From Ideonella sp. (GTDB lineage: Bacteria > Pseudomonadota > Gammaproteobacteria > Burkholderiales > Burkholderiaceae_C), in the NCBI GenBank assembly GCA_015075545.1, contig JABTUC010000009.1, positions 18,614 through 82,613 on the forward strand: 64,000 bases of DNA, in the 5' to 3' direction. The translations under genes and the position numbers were made by a program. The notes below the pieces were generated by a model. It was not told where the DNA came from, did no database searches, and saw only the letters and a list, made by a program, of their open reading frames with translations. Numbering within the stretch: position 1 is the first letter of the stretch; each line of letters opens with the position of its first letter. Positions 40,969 through 49,815 of this stretch are shown here, piece by piece.

Positions 40969-41952
40969 TCAGTCGAGCCTCGCCCCGCTGGCCTTGACCA
41001 CCGGCCCGTACTTGGCGTGCTCGGCGCGCACGAAGGCCGCGAACTGCTCGGGCGTGTCGGGTGCCAGTTCGGCCAGCAGCGCGGCGGCGCGTGCCTTGAC
41101 GACGCCCGTGCCCATCGCGTCGACGAAGGCGCGGTTGAGCCGCTGCGTCGTTTCGGTGCTCAGGTGCGCCGGGCCGAACAGGCCGAACCAGGTGTCGACG
41201 TCGAAGTCGCCGAGCCCCAGGTCGCGCGCGCTCTCGGCGATCGTCGGCACCTCGGGCATGATGCCCGAGCGGCGCGCGGTGGTCATCGCGATGGCGAGCA
41301 ACTTGCCGGCGCGGATGTTGCCCGACGCGGTGGCCAGGTTGTCGAACGTCAGGTCGACCTGGCCCGACATCAGCGCCAGTTGCGCCGCCGCGCCGCCGGC
41401 GTACGGAATGTGCACCATGAACACGCCGGCCTTGGCCTTGAACATCTCGGCGGCGAGGTGGCCGGCGCTGCCGTTGCCACCCGAGCCGACGTTGAGTTTG
41501 CCCGGGTTGGCCCTGGCGTAGGCGACGAGGTCGCGCACCGAGGCGATGTGCAGCCGCTGCGCGGTCTGCACGTTCATCACCAGCACGTTGGGCACCCGTG
41601 CCACCAGCGTCAGCGGCGTGAAGTCGCGCAGCGGGTCGTAAGGGATCTTCGCGTACAGCCACGGGTTGATGGCGTGCGTGGCCACTGCGCCCATCACGAT
41701 GGTGTGGCCGTCGGGCGCGGACTTGGCGACCAGATCGGCACCGATGTTGCCGCCGGCACCGGGGCGGTTCTCGACCACCACGGTGCCCAGCGTGTCCTTC
41801 GCCTGCTCGGCCAGCACGCGCGCCAGTGCATCGAGCGGGCCGCCGGCGGGGTAGGGCACCACGAGGCGGATCGGGCGCGATTGCGCGCGCGCGAACGGCG
41901 CGGCGGCGAGCAGGGCGAGCGCGCTGCGGCGCTGCAGGGGCGTGTCAATCAT
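40969..41952 (-). CDS. Bug/TctC-type periplasmic tricarboxylate-binding protein
   Basis: This solute-binding protein has 327 residues. Its signal peptide starts MIDTPLQRRSALALLAAAP and could use the Tat route because of the RR. RLVVPYPAGGPLDALARVLA and VENRPGAGGNIGADLVAKS are the ligand-loop motifs of the Bug family, which binds carboxylated compounds in Burkholderiales. No TctA/TctB membrane genes are nearby; such orphans are common. The start overlaps the upstream reductase gene by 8 bp, so the two are probably co-transcribed. Confidence 0.92.
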   Translation of the reverse strand: MIDTPLQRRSALALLAAAPFARAQSRPIRLVVPYPAGGPLDALARVLAEQAKDTLGTVVVENRPGAGGNIGADLVAKSAPDGHTIVMGAVATHAINPWLYAKIPYDPLRDFTPLTLVARVPNVLVMNVQTAQRLHIASVRDLVAYARANPGKLNVGSGGNGSAGHLAAEMFKAKAGVFMVHIPYAGGAAAQLALMSGQVDLTFDNLATASGNIRAGKLLAIAMTTARRSGIMPEVPTIAESARDLGLGDFDVDTWFGLFGPAHLSTETTQRLNRAFVDAMGTGVVKARAAALLAELAPDTPEQFAAFVRAEHAKYGPVVKASGARLD

Positions 41953-42985
41953 CTTCGTGCTTGTCCTTTTCCGAAGTGAAGGCGTCGGCGTAGAACTCGT
42001 CTTCGGGCAGCTTGCACTGCGCGATGAAGTCGCGCCTGGCCGACTCCACCATGATCGGCACGCCGCAGGCGTAGACCTGATGGCCCGACAGGTCGGGCAG
42101 ATCCTGCATCACCGCGCGGTGCACGAAGCCGCAGCGGCCGTCCCACCGATCTTCTGGTTTGGCTTCCGACAGCACCGGCACGTAGCGCAGCCACGGCAGC
42201 TCCTGCGCCGCCTGCAGCGCCCACTCGTGGCGGTAGAGATCGGCGCGGGTGCGGGCGCCCCAGTAGAGCACCGCGGGGCGTGCGATCGCCTTGGCCCGCA
42301 GGTGCTCGATGATCGCCTTGATCGGCGCGAAGCCGGTGCCCGAGGCGAGCAGCACGATCGGCTTGTCGCTGTCCTCGCGCACGAAGAAGCTGCCGTACGG
42401 GCCTTCCAGGCGCAGGATGTCCTTGTCCTTCATGGTGCCGAACACGTGGTCGGTGAACTTGCCGCCGGGCATGTGGCGCACGTGCAGCTCGATCGCCGGC
42501 GGCGTGCCCAGCTCACCGGGGGCGTTGGCCATCGAATAGCTGCGGCGCGCGCCGTCGCGCAGGATGAACTCGACGTACTGTCCGGCGCGGTAGCGCAGCG
42601 CCTGGTTGGCCGGCAGCTGCAGCCTGAGCACGGCCACGTCGACGGCCGCGCGCTCGATGCTCATCACCCGGCACGGCATCTTCAGCACCGGGAACTCGCC
42701 GGCACCGGGCACCATGCGTGCCTCGATCACGCAATCGGTCTGCGGGCTCGCGCAGCAGGTGAGGATCAGCCCGGCGTCCTCCTCGGCGATCGACAGGGCC
42801 TTGTGCTGGTGCGCGCCGTGGATCACACGGCCTTCGAGCAGGCGGCTCTTGCACGAGCCGCAGGCGCCGTCCCTGCAGCCGTAGGGCAGGCCGATGCCCG
42901 CGCGGATCGCGGCAGCGAGGATCGGCTCGTCGCGCGCCACTTCGAAGATGCGCGCCGCCGGGCGCACGGTGATCTGGAAGGACAT
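41945..42985 (-). CDS. ferredoxin-type flavin reductase (AscD/CDP-6-deoxyglucoseen reductase-like)
   Basis: This 346-residue electron-transfer protein has an N-terminal plant-type [2Fe-2S] domain with Cys37, Cys42, Cys45 and a fourth ligand in the LTCC pair at 77-78, then an FAD domain (RSYSMAN) and an NAD(P) domain (LLASGTGFAPIKAI). Oxygenase reductase subunits share this order. The CDP-6-deoxy-glucoseen reductase label is common for it, but no deoxysugar gene is present, so its true partner is unknown. It overlaps the TctC-type gene by 8 bp and is 92 bp from the divergent epimerase gene. Confidence 0.88.
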   Translation of the reverse strand: MSFQITVRPAARIFEVARDEPILAAAIRAGIGLPYGCRDGACGSCKSRLLEGRVIHGAHQHKALSIAEEDAGLILTCCASPQTDCVIEARMVPGAGEFPVLKMPCRVMSIERAAVDVAVLRLQLPANQALRYRAGQYVEFILRDGARRSYSMANAPGELGTPPAIELHVRHMPGGKFTDHVFGTMKDKDILRLEGPYGSFFVREDSDKPIVLLASGTGFAPIKAIIEHLRAKAIARPAVLYWGARTRADLYRHEWALQAAQELPWLRYVPVLSEAKPEDRWDGRCGFVHRAVMQDLPDLSGHQVYACGVPIMVESARRDFIAQCKLPEDEFYADAFTSEKDKHEDD

Positions 42986-43077
42986 CGGTCGTTGCGCGCG
43001 GCGCGGCCGGCACGCCTCTACACTTGGCTGCAAGCCCGATTGTGCCTGCCTGCCGCGCGGGCCCCGACCTCGCGCCG

Positions 43078-43995
43078 ATGGAGCCTCGAGCCACCCGCCT
43101 GTTGCGCCGACCTCGCCTGCTGATCGTCGGCTGCGGCGACGTCGGCATGCGCGTGCTGCGTGTGCTGCGCGCGCGCTGGCGCGTCTTCGCGCTGACGCAT
43201 TCGCCAGCGCGCCGCGCGCTGCTGCGCGCCGCGGGCGCGACGCCGCTGGTGGCCGACCTCGACGACGCGGCGTCGCTGGCCCGACTGGCGCGGCTGGCCG
43301 ACGCGGTGCTGCACTTGGCGCCGCCGGTGGGCGAGGGCGCGCATGATGTGCGCACCGCGTCGCTGCTGGCAGCGCTGGCACGCGGCGGCCTGCGGCGAAT
43401 CGTCTATGCCAGCACCAGCGGCGTCTACGGCGACTGCGGCGGCGAGCGGGTGCACGAGACCCGCACGCCGCGGCCGGCCACCGACCGCGCGCGACGCCGT
43501 GCCGACGCCGAGGCGCGCGTGCGCTTTCATGCGCGCGTGCACCGCGTGCGCGCCACCATCCTGCGCGTACCCGGCATCTACGCCTTCGACCGCGAAGGCG
43601 GCGATCCGCGCGAGCGCGTGCGCCGCGGTGCGCCGGCGCTGCTGGCTGCGGCCGACGTGTTCACCAGCCACATCCACGCCGACGACCTGGCGCGCGCCTG
43701 CGTCGCCGCGCTCTCGCGCGGGCCGACGATGCGCGTCATTCATGTCGTCGACGACGATGCCATGAAGATGGGCGACTACCTCGACCGCGTCGCCGACCGC
43801 TGCGGCCTGCCGCGGGTGCCGCGGCTGACGCCCGCGCAGGCGCGGCAGCAGCTGAGCCCGCTGCGGATGAGCTTCCTGTCGGAGTCGCGGCGGCTCGACA
43901 ACACACGCATGAAACGCGAGCTGCGACTGGCGCTGCGCTACCCCGGCATCGACGCGGCGCTGGCCGCGCTGCCTACACGCCGCGCGAGTGCCTGA
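43078..43995 (+). CDS. NAD(P)-dependent epimerase/SDR family protein (YeeZ-like)
   Basis: This 305-residue Rossmann protein has the NAD(P) motif VGCGDVG near the N terminus, HLAPPVG, and YASTSGVYGDCGG. The usual YxxxK catalytic pair is not evident, which fits the atypical extended SDR group that includes E. coli YeeZ. The ATG at 43078 is chosen because the core fold starts just after it; an in-frame start at 43024 is possible. The 3' end overlaps the converging protease-like gene by 23 bp. The substrate is unknown. Confidence 0.78.
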   Translation: MEPRATRLLRRPRLLIVGCGDVGMRVLRVLRARWRVFALTHSPARRALLRAAGATPLVADLDDAASLARLARLADAVLHLAPPVGEGAHDVRTASLLAALARGGLRRIVYASTSGVYGDCGGERVHETRTPRPATDRARRRADAEARVRFHARVHRVRATILRVPGIYAFDREGGDPRERVRRGAPALLAAADVFTSHIHADDLARACVAALSRGPTMRVIHVVDDDAMKMGDYLDRVADRCGLPRVPRLTPAQARQQLSPLRMSFLSESRRLDNTRMKRELRLALRYPGIDAALAALPTRRASA

Positions 43996-45019
43996 GGGTC
44001 TTGGCGCGCTCGACGGTGAAGACCTTCACCGTCTGTGGCTCGCCGCCGCGCACGATCTCGAGCCTCACCTCGCGCTCGGGCGGGCCCCGGCGCCACAAAG
44101 CGAGCCACAACTGCTCGAGGGTGTCGACCGCGACGCCGTCGATGCGCACGATGCGGTCGCCCGCGCGCAGGCCCGCGACGTCGGCGGGGCTGTCGTCGGT
44201 GACGCGGGCGATCCTGACGCTGCCGCCGTCGTCGACGCAGTTGACGCCCATCCAGGCTCGCCGGCTCGCCGCCGAGGTGCCGTTGCGGCGCAGCTCGTCG
44301 AGGATCGGCGGCAGCAGGTCGATCGGCACGAACATGTTGCCCGGCTGGCGCGGTCGCTCGCTGCCCAGCGCGTAGGCGACCACCAGCGAGCCGATACCCA
44401 CCAGTTCACCACGCGAATTGAAGAGCCCCGCACCGCTGTGGTCGGCACGCGGCGGCGCGGTGAACAGCGCATCGTCGATGCGGTACTCCCAGTAGCCGGT
44501 GAACGGCCGTCGTGACACCAGCCGCACGGCGCTCACCGCGCCGTCGACGCCGCCGCTGACCACCATCAACGGCTCGTCGGCGGCGACGCGGTCCGAGCGG
44601 CCGAGCGGCGCCGCCTCGAGGCGCAGCGGCGCCAGCGGCTGCACCAGGCCGAAGCCGGTGGCCAGGTCGTAGGCCACGACTCGGCCGGGAATCTCGCGCT
44701 CCTCGTCGATGACGAGCTGCACCTGGTCGGCTTCGAGGATCAGGTAGCCGATCGTCAGCACCAGGCCGTTGCGATCGATCACCACGCCCGAGCCTTCGCG
44801 CTCGCGACCGAGCGCGCGATTCGAGCGCGCGTCGTCGAGCGCCTCCACCTTCAGCCCGACCACGGCCGAGGCGGCGCGCTCGAGCAACCGCGAGCGTGCG
44901 GCAAGGTCGGGCGCATCGGCGTTCTGCGCGGCGGCCGACACCGCAGCGAGCGCGAGGGCGGCCAGCGCAGCACCACGCCAGCACGCAGCGAGTCGAACCA
45001 GACACCGGCGCCAGCGCAT
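43973..45019 (-). CDS. secreted trypsin-like/PDZ protein with incomplete catalytic triad
   Basis: This HtrA/DegP-like protein (348 residues) has a signal peptide (about 1-31), a trypsin-fold domain (48-215) and a PDZ domain (about 255-345, RIARVTDDSPADVAGLRAGD). Compared with DegP, the His of TNxHVV is replaced (LTIGYLI, 89-94) and the Asp of DxALI is replaced (TGFGLV, 121-126). The Ser remains in ADHSGAGL (Ser195). It is therefore probably not an active protease and may act as a periplasmic chaperone or peptide-binding protein. It converges with the epimerase gene and lies downstream of the rhomboid gene's upstream region. Confidence 0.82.
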   Translation of the reverse strand: MRWRRCLVRLAACWRGAALAALALAAVSAAAQNADAPDLAARSRLLERAASAVVGLKVEALDDARSNRALGREREGSGVVIDRNGLVLTIGYLILEADQVQLVIDEEREIPGRVVAYDLATGFGLVQPLAPLRLEAAPLGRSDRVAADEPLMVVSGGVDGAVSAVRLVSRRPFTGYWEYRIDDALFTAPPRADHSGAGLFNSRGELVGIGSLVVAYALGSERPRQPGNMFVPIDLLPPILDELRRNGTSAASRRAWMGVNCVDDGGSVRIARVTDDSPADVAGLRAGDRIVRIDGVAVDTLEQLWLALWRRGPPEREVRLEIVRGGEPQTVKVFTVERAKTLRHSRGV

Positions 45020-45148
45020 CGCGACCTCCCGAGGGCCGCAAGAGAGCGGCCCCGCGTCCGAGCATGATCGCAGAATCGCCTCCGGCCAGCGCGACCGGTC
45101 GCCGATGCGCGGGCTTGCGGCGCGAAGGCCCCTGCCGCGCTGCGCGGC

Positions 45149-45736
45149 TCAGCGGCGGCGGCCGAACGGCAGGCGGCCGCGCCAGTACAGCAGCATCAGC
45201 CAGGCGCCGAGCATGCCGCCCAGGTGCGCGAAGTGCGCGACGCCGGTCTCGCCGGCAACGCCGAGGAACAGCTCGATCGCACCGAACACCACCACGAAGG
45301 TACGCGCCTTCATCGGGATCGGCGGGAACAGCGGCATGATCGTGCGGTTGGGAAACAGCACGCCGTAGCACAGCAGCAGGCCGAACACGGCACCCGAGGC
45401 ACCGACCATCGGGGCGCGCGACGCCACCACCAGGTTGAACAGCAGTTGCATCAGCGCGGCAGCGAGCACGCTGGCCAGCAGCATCTGCAGGTAGCGTCGC
45501 CGGCCCCACAGCAGCTCGAGCTCGGAGCCGAACATCCACAGCCCGAGCATGTTGAAGAACAGATGCAGCACGCCGCCGTGCAGGAACGCGTAGGTCAGCA
45601 ACTGCCACGGCCAGAATTCGCCGCTGCCCAGCGGCCACAACGCCAGCCAATAGCCGAGCGGCACGAAGTAGTCGATGCACAGCACCGCCGTGCAGATCAA
45701 CATCAACGCCTGGGTCACCGGAGGAATGGGCGGCAT
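45149..45736 (-). CDS. rhomboid family intramembrane serine protease
   Basis: This 195-residue integral membrane protein has about six helices. The catalytic Ser114 lies in GASGAVFG and His171 in HFAHLGG, the rhomboid dyad. The HGGVLHLFFNMLGLW segment (53-67) is the conserved L1-TM2 region. The size is typical of the minimal bacterial form. The ATG at 45736 is used because the upstream frame runs into the tRNA gene. The substrate is unknown. tRNA-Leu lies 118 bp upstream on the same strand. Confidence 0.92.
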   Translation of the reverse strand: MPPIPPVTQALMLICTAVLCIDYFVPLGYWLALWPLGSGEFWPWQLLTYAFLHGGVLHLFFNMLGLWMFGSELELLWGRRRYLQMLLASVLAAALMQLLFNLVVASRAPMVGASGAVFGLLLCYGVLFPNRTIMPLFPPIPMKARTFVVVFGAIELFLGVAGETGVAHFAHLGGMLGAWLMLLYWRGRLPFGRRR

Positions 45737-45853
45737 GCGTGCAGGTTTCGTGCGCGGCGCGGCATGATAGTGGAACCCCGGCGGCGCCGGCCCGGCGGCG
45801 GCGGGTGCGTCATGACGAGCATCTTCAAGCTCGCGGCGCTTTGCTCGGCTCCA

Positions 45854-45938
45854 TGGTGCCCGGGGCCGGACTCGAACCGGCACGCCTTGCGGCGAGGGAT
45901 TTTGAGTCCCTTGCGTCTACCGATTTCGCCACCCGGGC
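45854..45938 (-). tRNA. tRNA-Leu (anticodon CAA)
   Basis: The minus strand gives an 85-nt class II tRNA with encoded CCA. The acceptor is GCCCGGG/CCCGGGC, the D arm contains GGCGAAATCGGTAGACGC, and the anticodon loop CTCAAAA has anticodon CAA (reads UUG). The variable arm is CGCC-GCAA-GGCG and the T arm GCCGGTTCGAGTCCGGC. It sits between the rhomboid gene and cysM. No duplicated 3' end that would suggest an integration site was noticed. Confidence 0.97.
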
Positions 45939-46014
45939 GGCAGGGGGAGCGGTTGCTCGACGCTGGGGGCGCGGATTATGGCATGTGCCTCCAGCGTGGC
46001 TTTGCCGCTGGGGC

Positions 46015-46020
46015 CACAAT
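46015..46020 (+). promoter_or_regulatory. candidate -10 box of cysM
   Basis: CACAAT ends 9 nt before the cysM ATG at 46030, implying a very short leader. Confidence 0.35.
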
Positions 46021-46029
46021 GCGGGCTCG

Positions 46030-46935
46030 ATGCCCGAGTACATGACCGTCGAAGACGCGATCGGCAATACGCCGCTGGTGCGGTTGCAGCGGCTGCCGGG
46101 CGCAGCGCAGGCCGAGCGCGGCAATGTGATCCTGGCCAAGCTCGAGGGCAACAACCCGGCCGGCTCGGTGAAGGATCGGCCGGCGATCAGCATGATCCGC
46201 TATGCCGAAGAGCGCGGCGAGATCAAGCCGGGCGACACGCTGATCGAGGCAACCTCGGGCAACACCGGCATCGCGCTGGCGATGGCCGCGGCGATCCGCG
46301 GCTACCGCATGGTGCTGATCATGCCCGAGGATGCTTCGGCCGAGCGTGCACAGACGATGAAGGCGTTCGGTGCCGAGCTGATCCTCACACCGCGTTCGGG
46401 CGGCATGGAATACGCGCGCGACCTCGCGCTGCAGATGCAGCACGACGGCAAAGGCCGCGTGCTCGACCAGTTCGCCAACCCCGACAACCCGCGCATTCAC
46501 TACGAGACCACCGGCCCCGAGCTGTGGCGCCAGACCGACGGGCGCATCACGCACTTCGTCAGCGCGATGGGCACCACCGGCACCATCACCGGCGTCAGCC
46601 GCTACCTGCGCGATCGCAAGCCCGGCGTGCGCATCGTCGGCGCGCAGCCGGCCGAGGGCTCGCGCATTCCCGGCATCCGCAAGTGGCCCGAGGCGTACCA
46701 GCCGAAGATCTACGACCCGCACGCCGTCGACGAACTGGTGCTGGTGTCGCAGGCCGACGCCGAGGAAACGGCGCGCCGCCTGGCGCGCGAAGAGGGGCTG
46801 TTCGGCGGCATCTCCGCCGCCGGCGCGTGCTGGGTCGCACTGCAGGTGGCCGCACAGGTGCGCGACGCGACGATCGTGTTCGTGGTCTGCGACCGCGGCG
46901 ATCGCTACCTCTCGACCGGCGTGTTTCCTGCGTGA
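46030..46935 (+). CDS. cysM: cysteine synthase B (CysM)
   Basis: CysM makes cysteine from O-acetylserine and sulfide or thiosulfate, using PLP. The 301-residue protein starts with IGNTPLVRL and has the PLP lysine Lys48 in GSVKDRPA, the substrate loop TSGNTGIA and the phosphate loop GTTGTITG. The C-terminal segment DRGDRYLSTGVF is CysM-like rather than CysK-like. The stop codon is the first part of a 72-bp repeat that is duplicated directly downstream. Confidence 0.93.
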   Translation: MPEYMTVEDAIGNTPLVRLQRLPGAAQAERGNVILAKLEGNNPAGSVKDRPAISMIRYAEERGEIKPGDTLIEATSGNTGIALAMAAAIRGYRMVLIMPEDASAERAQTMKAFGAELILTPRSGGMEYARDLALQMQHDGKGRVLDQFANPDNPRIHYETTGPELWRQTDGRITHFVSAMGTTGTITGVSRYLRDRKPGVRIVGAQPAEGSRIPGIRKWPEAYQPKIYDPHAVDELVLVSQADAEETARRLAREEGLFGGISAAGACWVALQVAAQVRDATIVFVVCDRGDRYLSTGVFPA

Positions 46936-47003
46936 GCGCGCACGGCCGCCCGAAGCGCGAACGGCTCCCCCTCGGGGGGAACGCGCGGCAGCGCGAAGGG
47001 GGC
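46932..47003. repeat. tandem intergenic repeat, copy 1 (includes the cysM stop codon)
   Basis: This 72-bp unit is identical to the copy at 47007, with a 75-bp period. It begins at the cysM TGA and contains two hairpins, CCCCC-TC-GGGGG and CGCGC-GGCA-GCGCG. Confidence 0.85.
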
Positions 47004-47006
47004 CAG

Positions 47007-47078
47007 GTGAGCGCGCACGGCCGCCCGAAGCGCGAACGGCTCCCCCTCGGGGGGAACGCGCGGCAGCGCGAAGGGGGC
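47007..47078. repeat. tandem intergenic repeat, copy 2
   Basis: This is the second perfect 72-bp copy; only CAG (47004-47006) separates it from copy 1. It ends 11 bp before the NUDIX ATG, and its AGGGGG may serve as a weak ribosome binding site. Confidence 0.85.
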
Positions 47079-47089
47079 GCGCGTTGAAC

Positions 47090-47632
47090 ATGGCGGGCGC
47101 GGCGTATCGCTATTGCCCGCTGTGCGCCACTGAGCTGCGGCCGCTGGCGCAGCTCGAAGACAGCGGCGAGAAGGTTCGCCTGCGCTGCCCCGCGTGCGGC
47201 TGGACGCACTGGAACAACCCGACGCCGGTGCTGGCGGCGGTGATCGAATGCGCCGACCGCGAAGGCCGTGTGCTGCTGGCGCGCAATGCGGCGTGGAGCG
47301 GCCGCATGTTCGCGCTCATCACCGGCTTCATGGAGGCCGGCGAGTCGCCCGAGGGCGGCATCCGCCGCGAGGTGGCCGAAGAGACCGCGCTGCAGATCGA
47401 CGCGCTCGATCTCATCGGCGTCTACGAGTTCGAACGCATGAATCAGGTGATCATCGCCTACCACGCGCTGGCACGCGGCGAGGTGCGGCTGTCGCCAGAG
47501 CTGGCCGAGTACAAGCTGTTCGCGCCGCGCGACATCGTCTGCTGGCGTGCCGGCACTGGCCACGCGCTGGCCGACTGGCTGCGATCGCGCGGTCACGAGC
47601 CACGGTTCATGGAGCCGCGGCGCCCCGCGTAG
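47090..47632 (+). CDS. NUDIX hydrolase with N-terminal zinc ribbon (NADH pyrophosphatase-like)
   Basis: This 180-residue protein has an N-terminal zinc ribbon with Cys9, Cys12, Cys33 and Cys36, then a NUDIX domain whose box reads GFMEAGESPEGGIRREVAEE, matching GX5EX7REUXEE. It should hydrolyse a nucleoside diphosphate derivative, perhaps NADH or capped RNA ends as in NudC, but it is shorter than NudC. The ATG at 47090 is preferred; an in-frame TTG at 47084 lies closer to an AGGGGG. Its stop codon TAG is also the first half of the TAGAAT box for the next gene. Confidence 0.86.
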   Translation: MAGAAYRYCPLCATELRPLAQLEDSGEKVRLRCPACGWTHWNNPTPVLAAVIECADREGRVLLARNAAWSGRMFALITGFMEAGESPEGGIRREVAEETALQIDALDLIGVYEFERMNQVIIAYHALARGEVRLSPELAEYKLFAPRDIVCWRAGTGHALADWLRSRGHEPRFMEPRRPA

Positions 47633-47635
47633 AAT
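47630..47635 (+). promoter_or_regulatory. candidate -10 box of the TusA-like gene
   Basis: TAGAAT, overlapping the NUDIX stop codon, ends 7 nt before the ATG at 47643. Confidence 0.4.
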
Positions 47636-47642
47636 GGCCCCC

Positions 47643-47870
47643 ATGGATGCGCAGAAAGAGCTCGACACCCGCGGCCTCAACTGCCCGCTGCCGATCCTGA
47701 AGGCCAAGAAGGCGCTGGCCGACATGCAAAGCGGCCAGGTGCTGAAGGTGGTTTCGACAGACCCTGGCTCGATGCGCGATTTCCAGGCCTTCGCGCGCCA
47801 GACGGGCAACGAGCTGCTCGAGCAGAGCACCCGCGCCGACGAGTTCATTCACTACTTGCGGCGCCGCTAG
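47643..47870 (+). CDS. TusA/SirA-family sulfurtransferase
   Basis: This 75-residue protein has the family hallmark RGLNCPLPILKAKKAL with the persulfide Cys14 in CPLP. TusA-like proteins relay sulfur, for example for tRNA 2-thiouridine or molybdenum cofactor. The end (ELLEQSTRADEFIHYLRRR) is typical of the free-standing form. Whether it is TusA itself or a paralogue cannot be told because no tusBCDE gene is near. It follows the NUDIX gene by 10 bp but has its own possible -10 box. It converges with galU. Confidence 0.9.
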   Translation: MDAQKELDTRGLNCPLPILKAKKALADMQSGQVLKVVSTDPGSMRDFQAFARQTGNELLEQSTRADEFIHYLRRR

Positions 47871-47883
47871 GCGGCCGCCGGGC

Positions 47884-48756
<873 letters not shown>

Positions 48757-48840
48757 CGAATAAAAGATCGTTGGGGCGTGGATGGGGGATTCTTGCACGG
48801 CGGTTCGGATGCGCGGCTCCGCGAATGAGCGGGATTTCGC

Positions 48841-49815
48841 ATGGACGTCCTGATCGTCGAACCGCTCGAACCCGAGGTCATGCACTGGCTGGTGGCGCGC
48901 CACGCGGTGCGCTACGCGCCCGACCTCGCGCGCGACCCGCGGGCATTCCGGCAGGCGCTGTTCAACGTGCGCGCGATGATCATTCCGCCCGCGGTGGCGG
49001 TCGACGCGCAGGTGCTGCACTACGCGCCGGTGCTGCGTGCGGTGGGCCGCCTGAGTTCGGGCGCCGAGAACATCGACACCGATGCCTGCGCGCGTGCCGG
49101 CGTCGAGGTGGTGCGGCCGATCAACGCCAGCGCTGCCGCCGAGGCCGAATTCATGATCGGCGCGCTGCTGCAGATGCTGCGCCGCGTGCCGGTGCTGAGC
49201 GCCGAAGGCCTGCTGGTCGGCCGCGAGCTCGGCGGCGCCACCGTCGGCCTGGTGGGCATGACCCCGGCGGCACGGCCGCTGGCGCAACTGCTCGGCGCGT
49301 TCGGCTCGCGCGTCGTCGGCTACGACCCGTCGGTGCACGTGTCCGACGGCCTGTGGAACCGCTGGAAGGTCGAGCCGCTGGGCTTGCGCGAACTGATGGA
49401 GCAGTCCGACGCGGTGTGTGTGATGCTCACCTACTTCTCGCGCTACCACGGCCTGCTCGGCGAGCGCTTCCTGCCGTCGTGCAAGCCCAACCAGGTGATG
49501 GTCAGCATCGCGCACTCGAGCCTGTTCGACGAGATGGCGCTGGCCGAGGTGCTCGGTTCGGGGCGCATGGCGGCGGCCTGGTTCGACAGCCTCGAGCCCG
49601 GCATGCTCGACCCCGGCCGCCCGCTGCACGACGTTGACACCTTGCAGGTGACTCCGCGCGTGGCCAGCACGACGCGCGAATCGCGCATCCGCAGCGCCTG
49701 GGCGGTGGCGCGACGCATCGACGAGCTGCTGTCGGCGACGCCGGCGCGCGGCGAGTTCAGGCCGACTGCGCCAGACGACCCTGTTGATCTTCGAGCCGGC
49801 GAAGCGCCTGTCTGA
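48841..49815 (+). CDS. 2-hydroxyacid dehydrogenase-like protein with degenerate active site
   Basis: This 324-residue protein has the D-2-hydroxyacid dehydrogenase fold. The substrate-domain segment [20 protein letters not shown] and NAD-domain landmarks such as VVGYDP are recognisable. The key residues are altered: the Rossmann GxGxxG reads G139-M-T-P-A-A144, the catalytic Arg (NxARG) is His225 in IAHSS, and the catalytic His (TPH) is Arg273 in TPRV. Only the Glu in LEP (Glu252) remains. Enzyme activity is therefore doubtful. The last 59 bp overlap the converging valS gene. Confidence 0.8.
   Translation: MDVLIVEPLEPEVMHWLVARHAVRYAPDLARDPRAFRQALFNVRAMIIPPAVAVDAQVLHYAPVLRAVGRLSSGAENIDTDACARAGVEVVRPINASAAAEAEFMIGALLQMLRRVPVLSAEGLLVGRELGGATVGLVGMTPAARPLAQLLGAFGSRVVGYDPSVHVSDGLWNRWKVEPLGLRELMEQSDAVCVMLTYFSRYHGLLGERFLPSCKPNQVMVSIAHSSLFDEMALAEVLGSGRMAAAWFDSLEPGMLDPGRPLHDVDTLQVTPRVASTTRESRIRSAWAVARRIDELLSATPARGEFRPTAPDDPVDLRAGEAPV

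Noticed and set aside
45854-45938. tRNA-Leu as an integration site of a mobile element
   Set aside because: No integrase, no second copy of the tRNA 3' end and no compositional break were seen around it.
47084-47092. TTG at 47084 as the NUDIX start
   Set aside because: It is possible, but the ATG two codons later is kept because it is a stronger start codon and loses only two residues; the spacing to AGGGGG favours the TTG, so this stays open.
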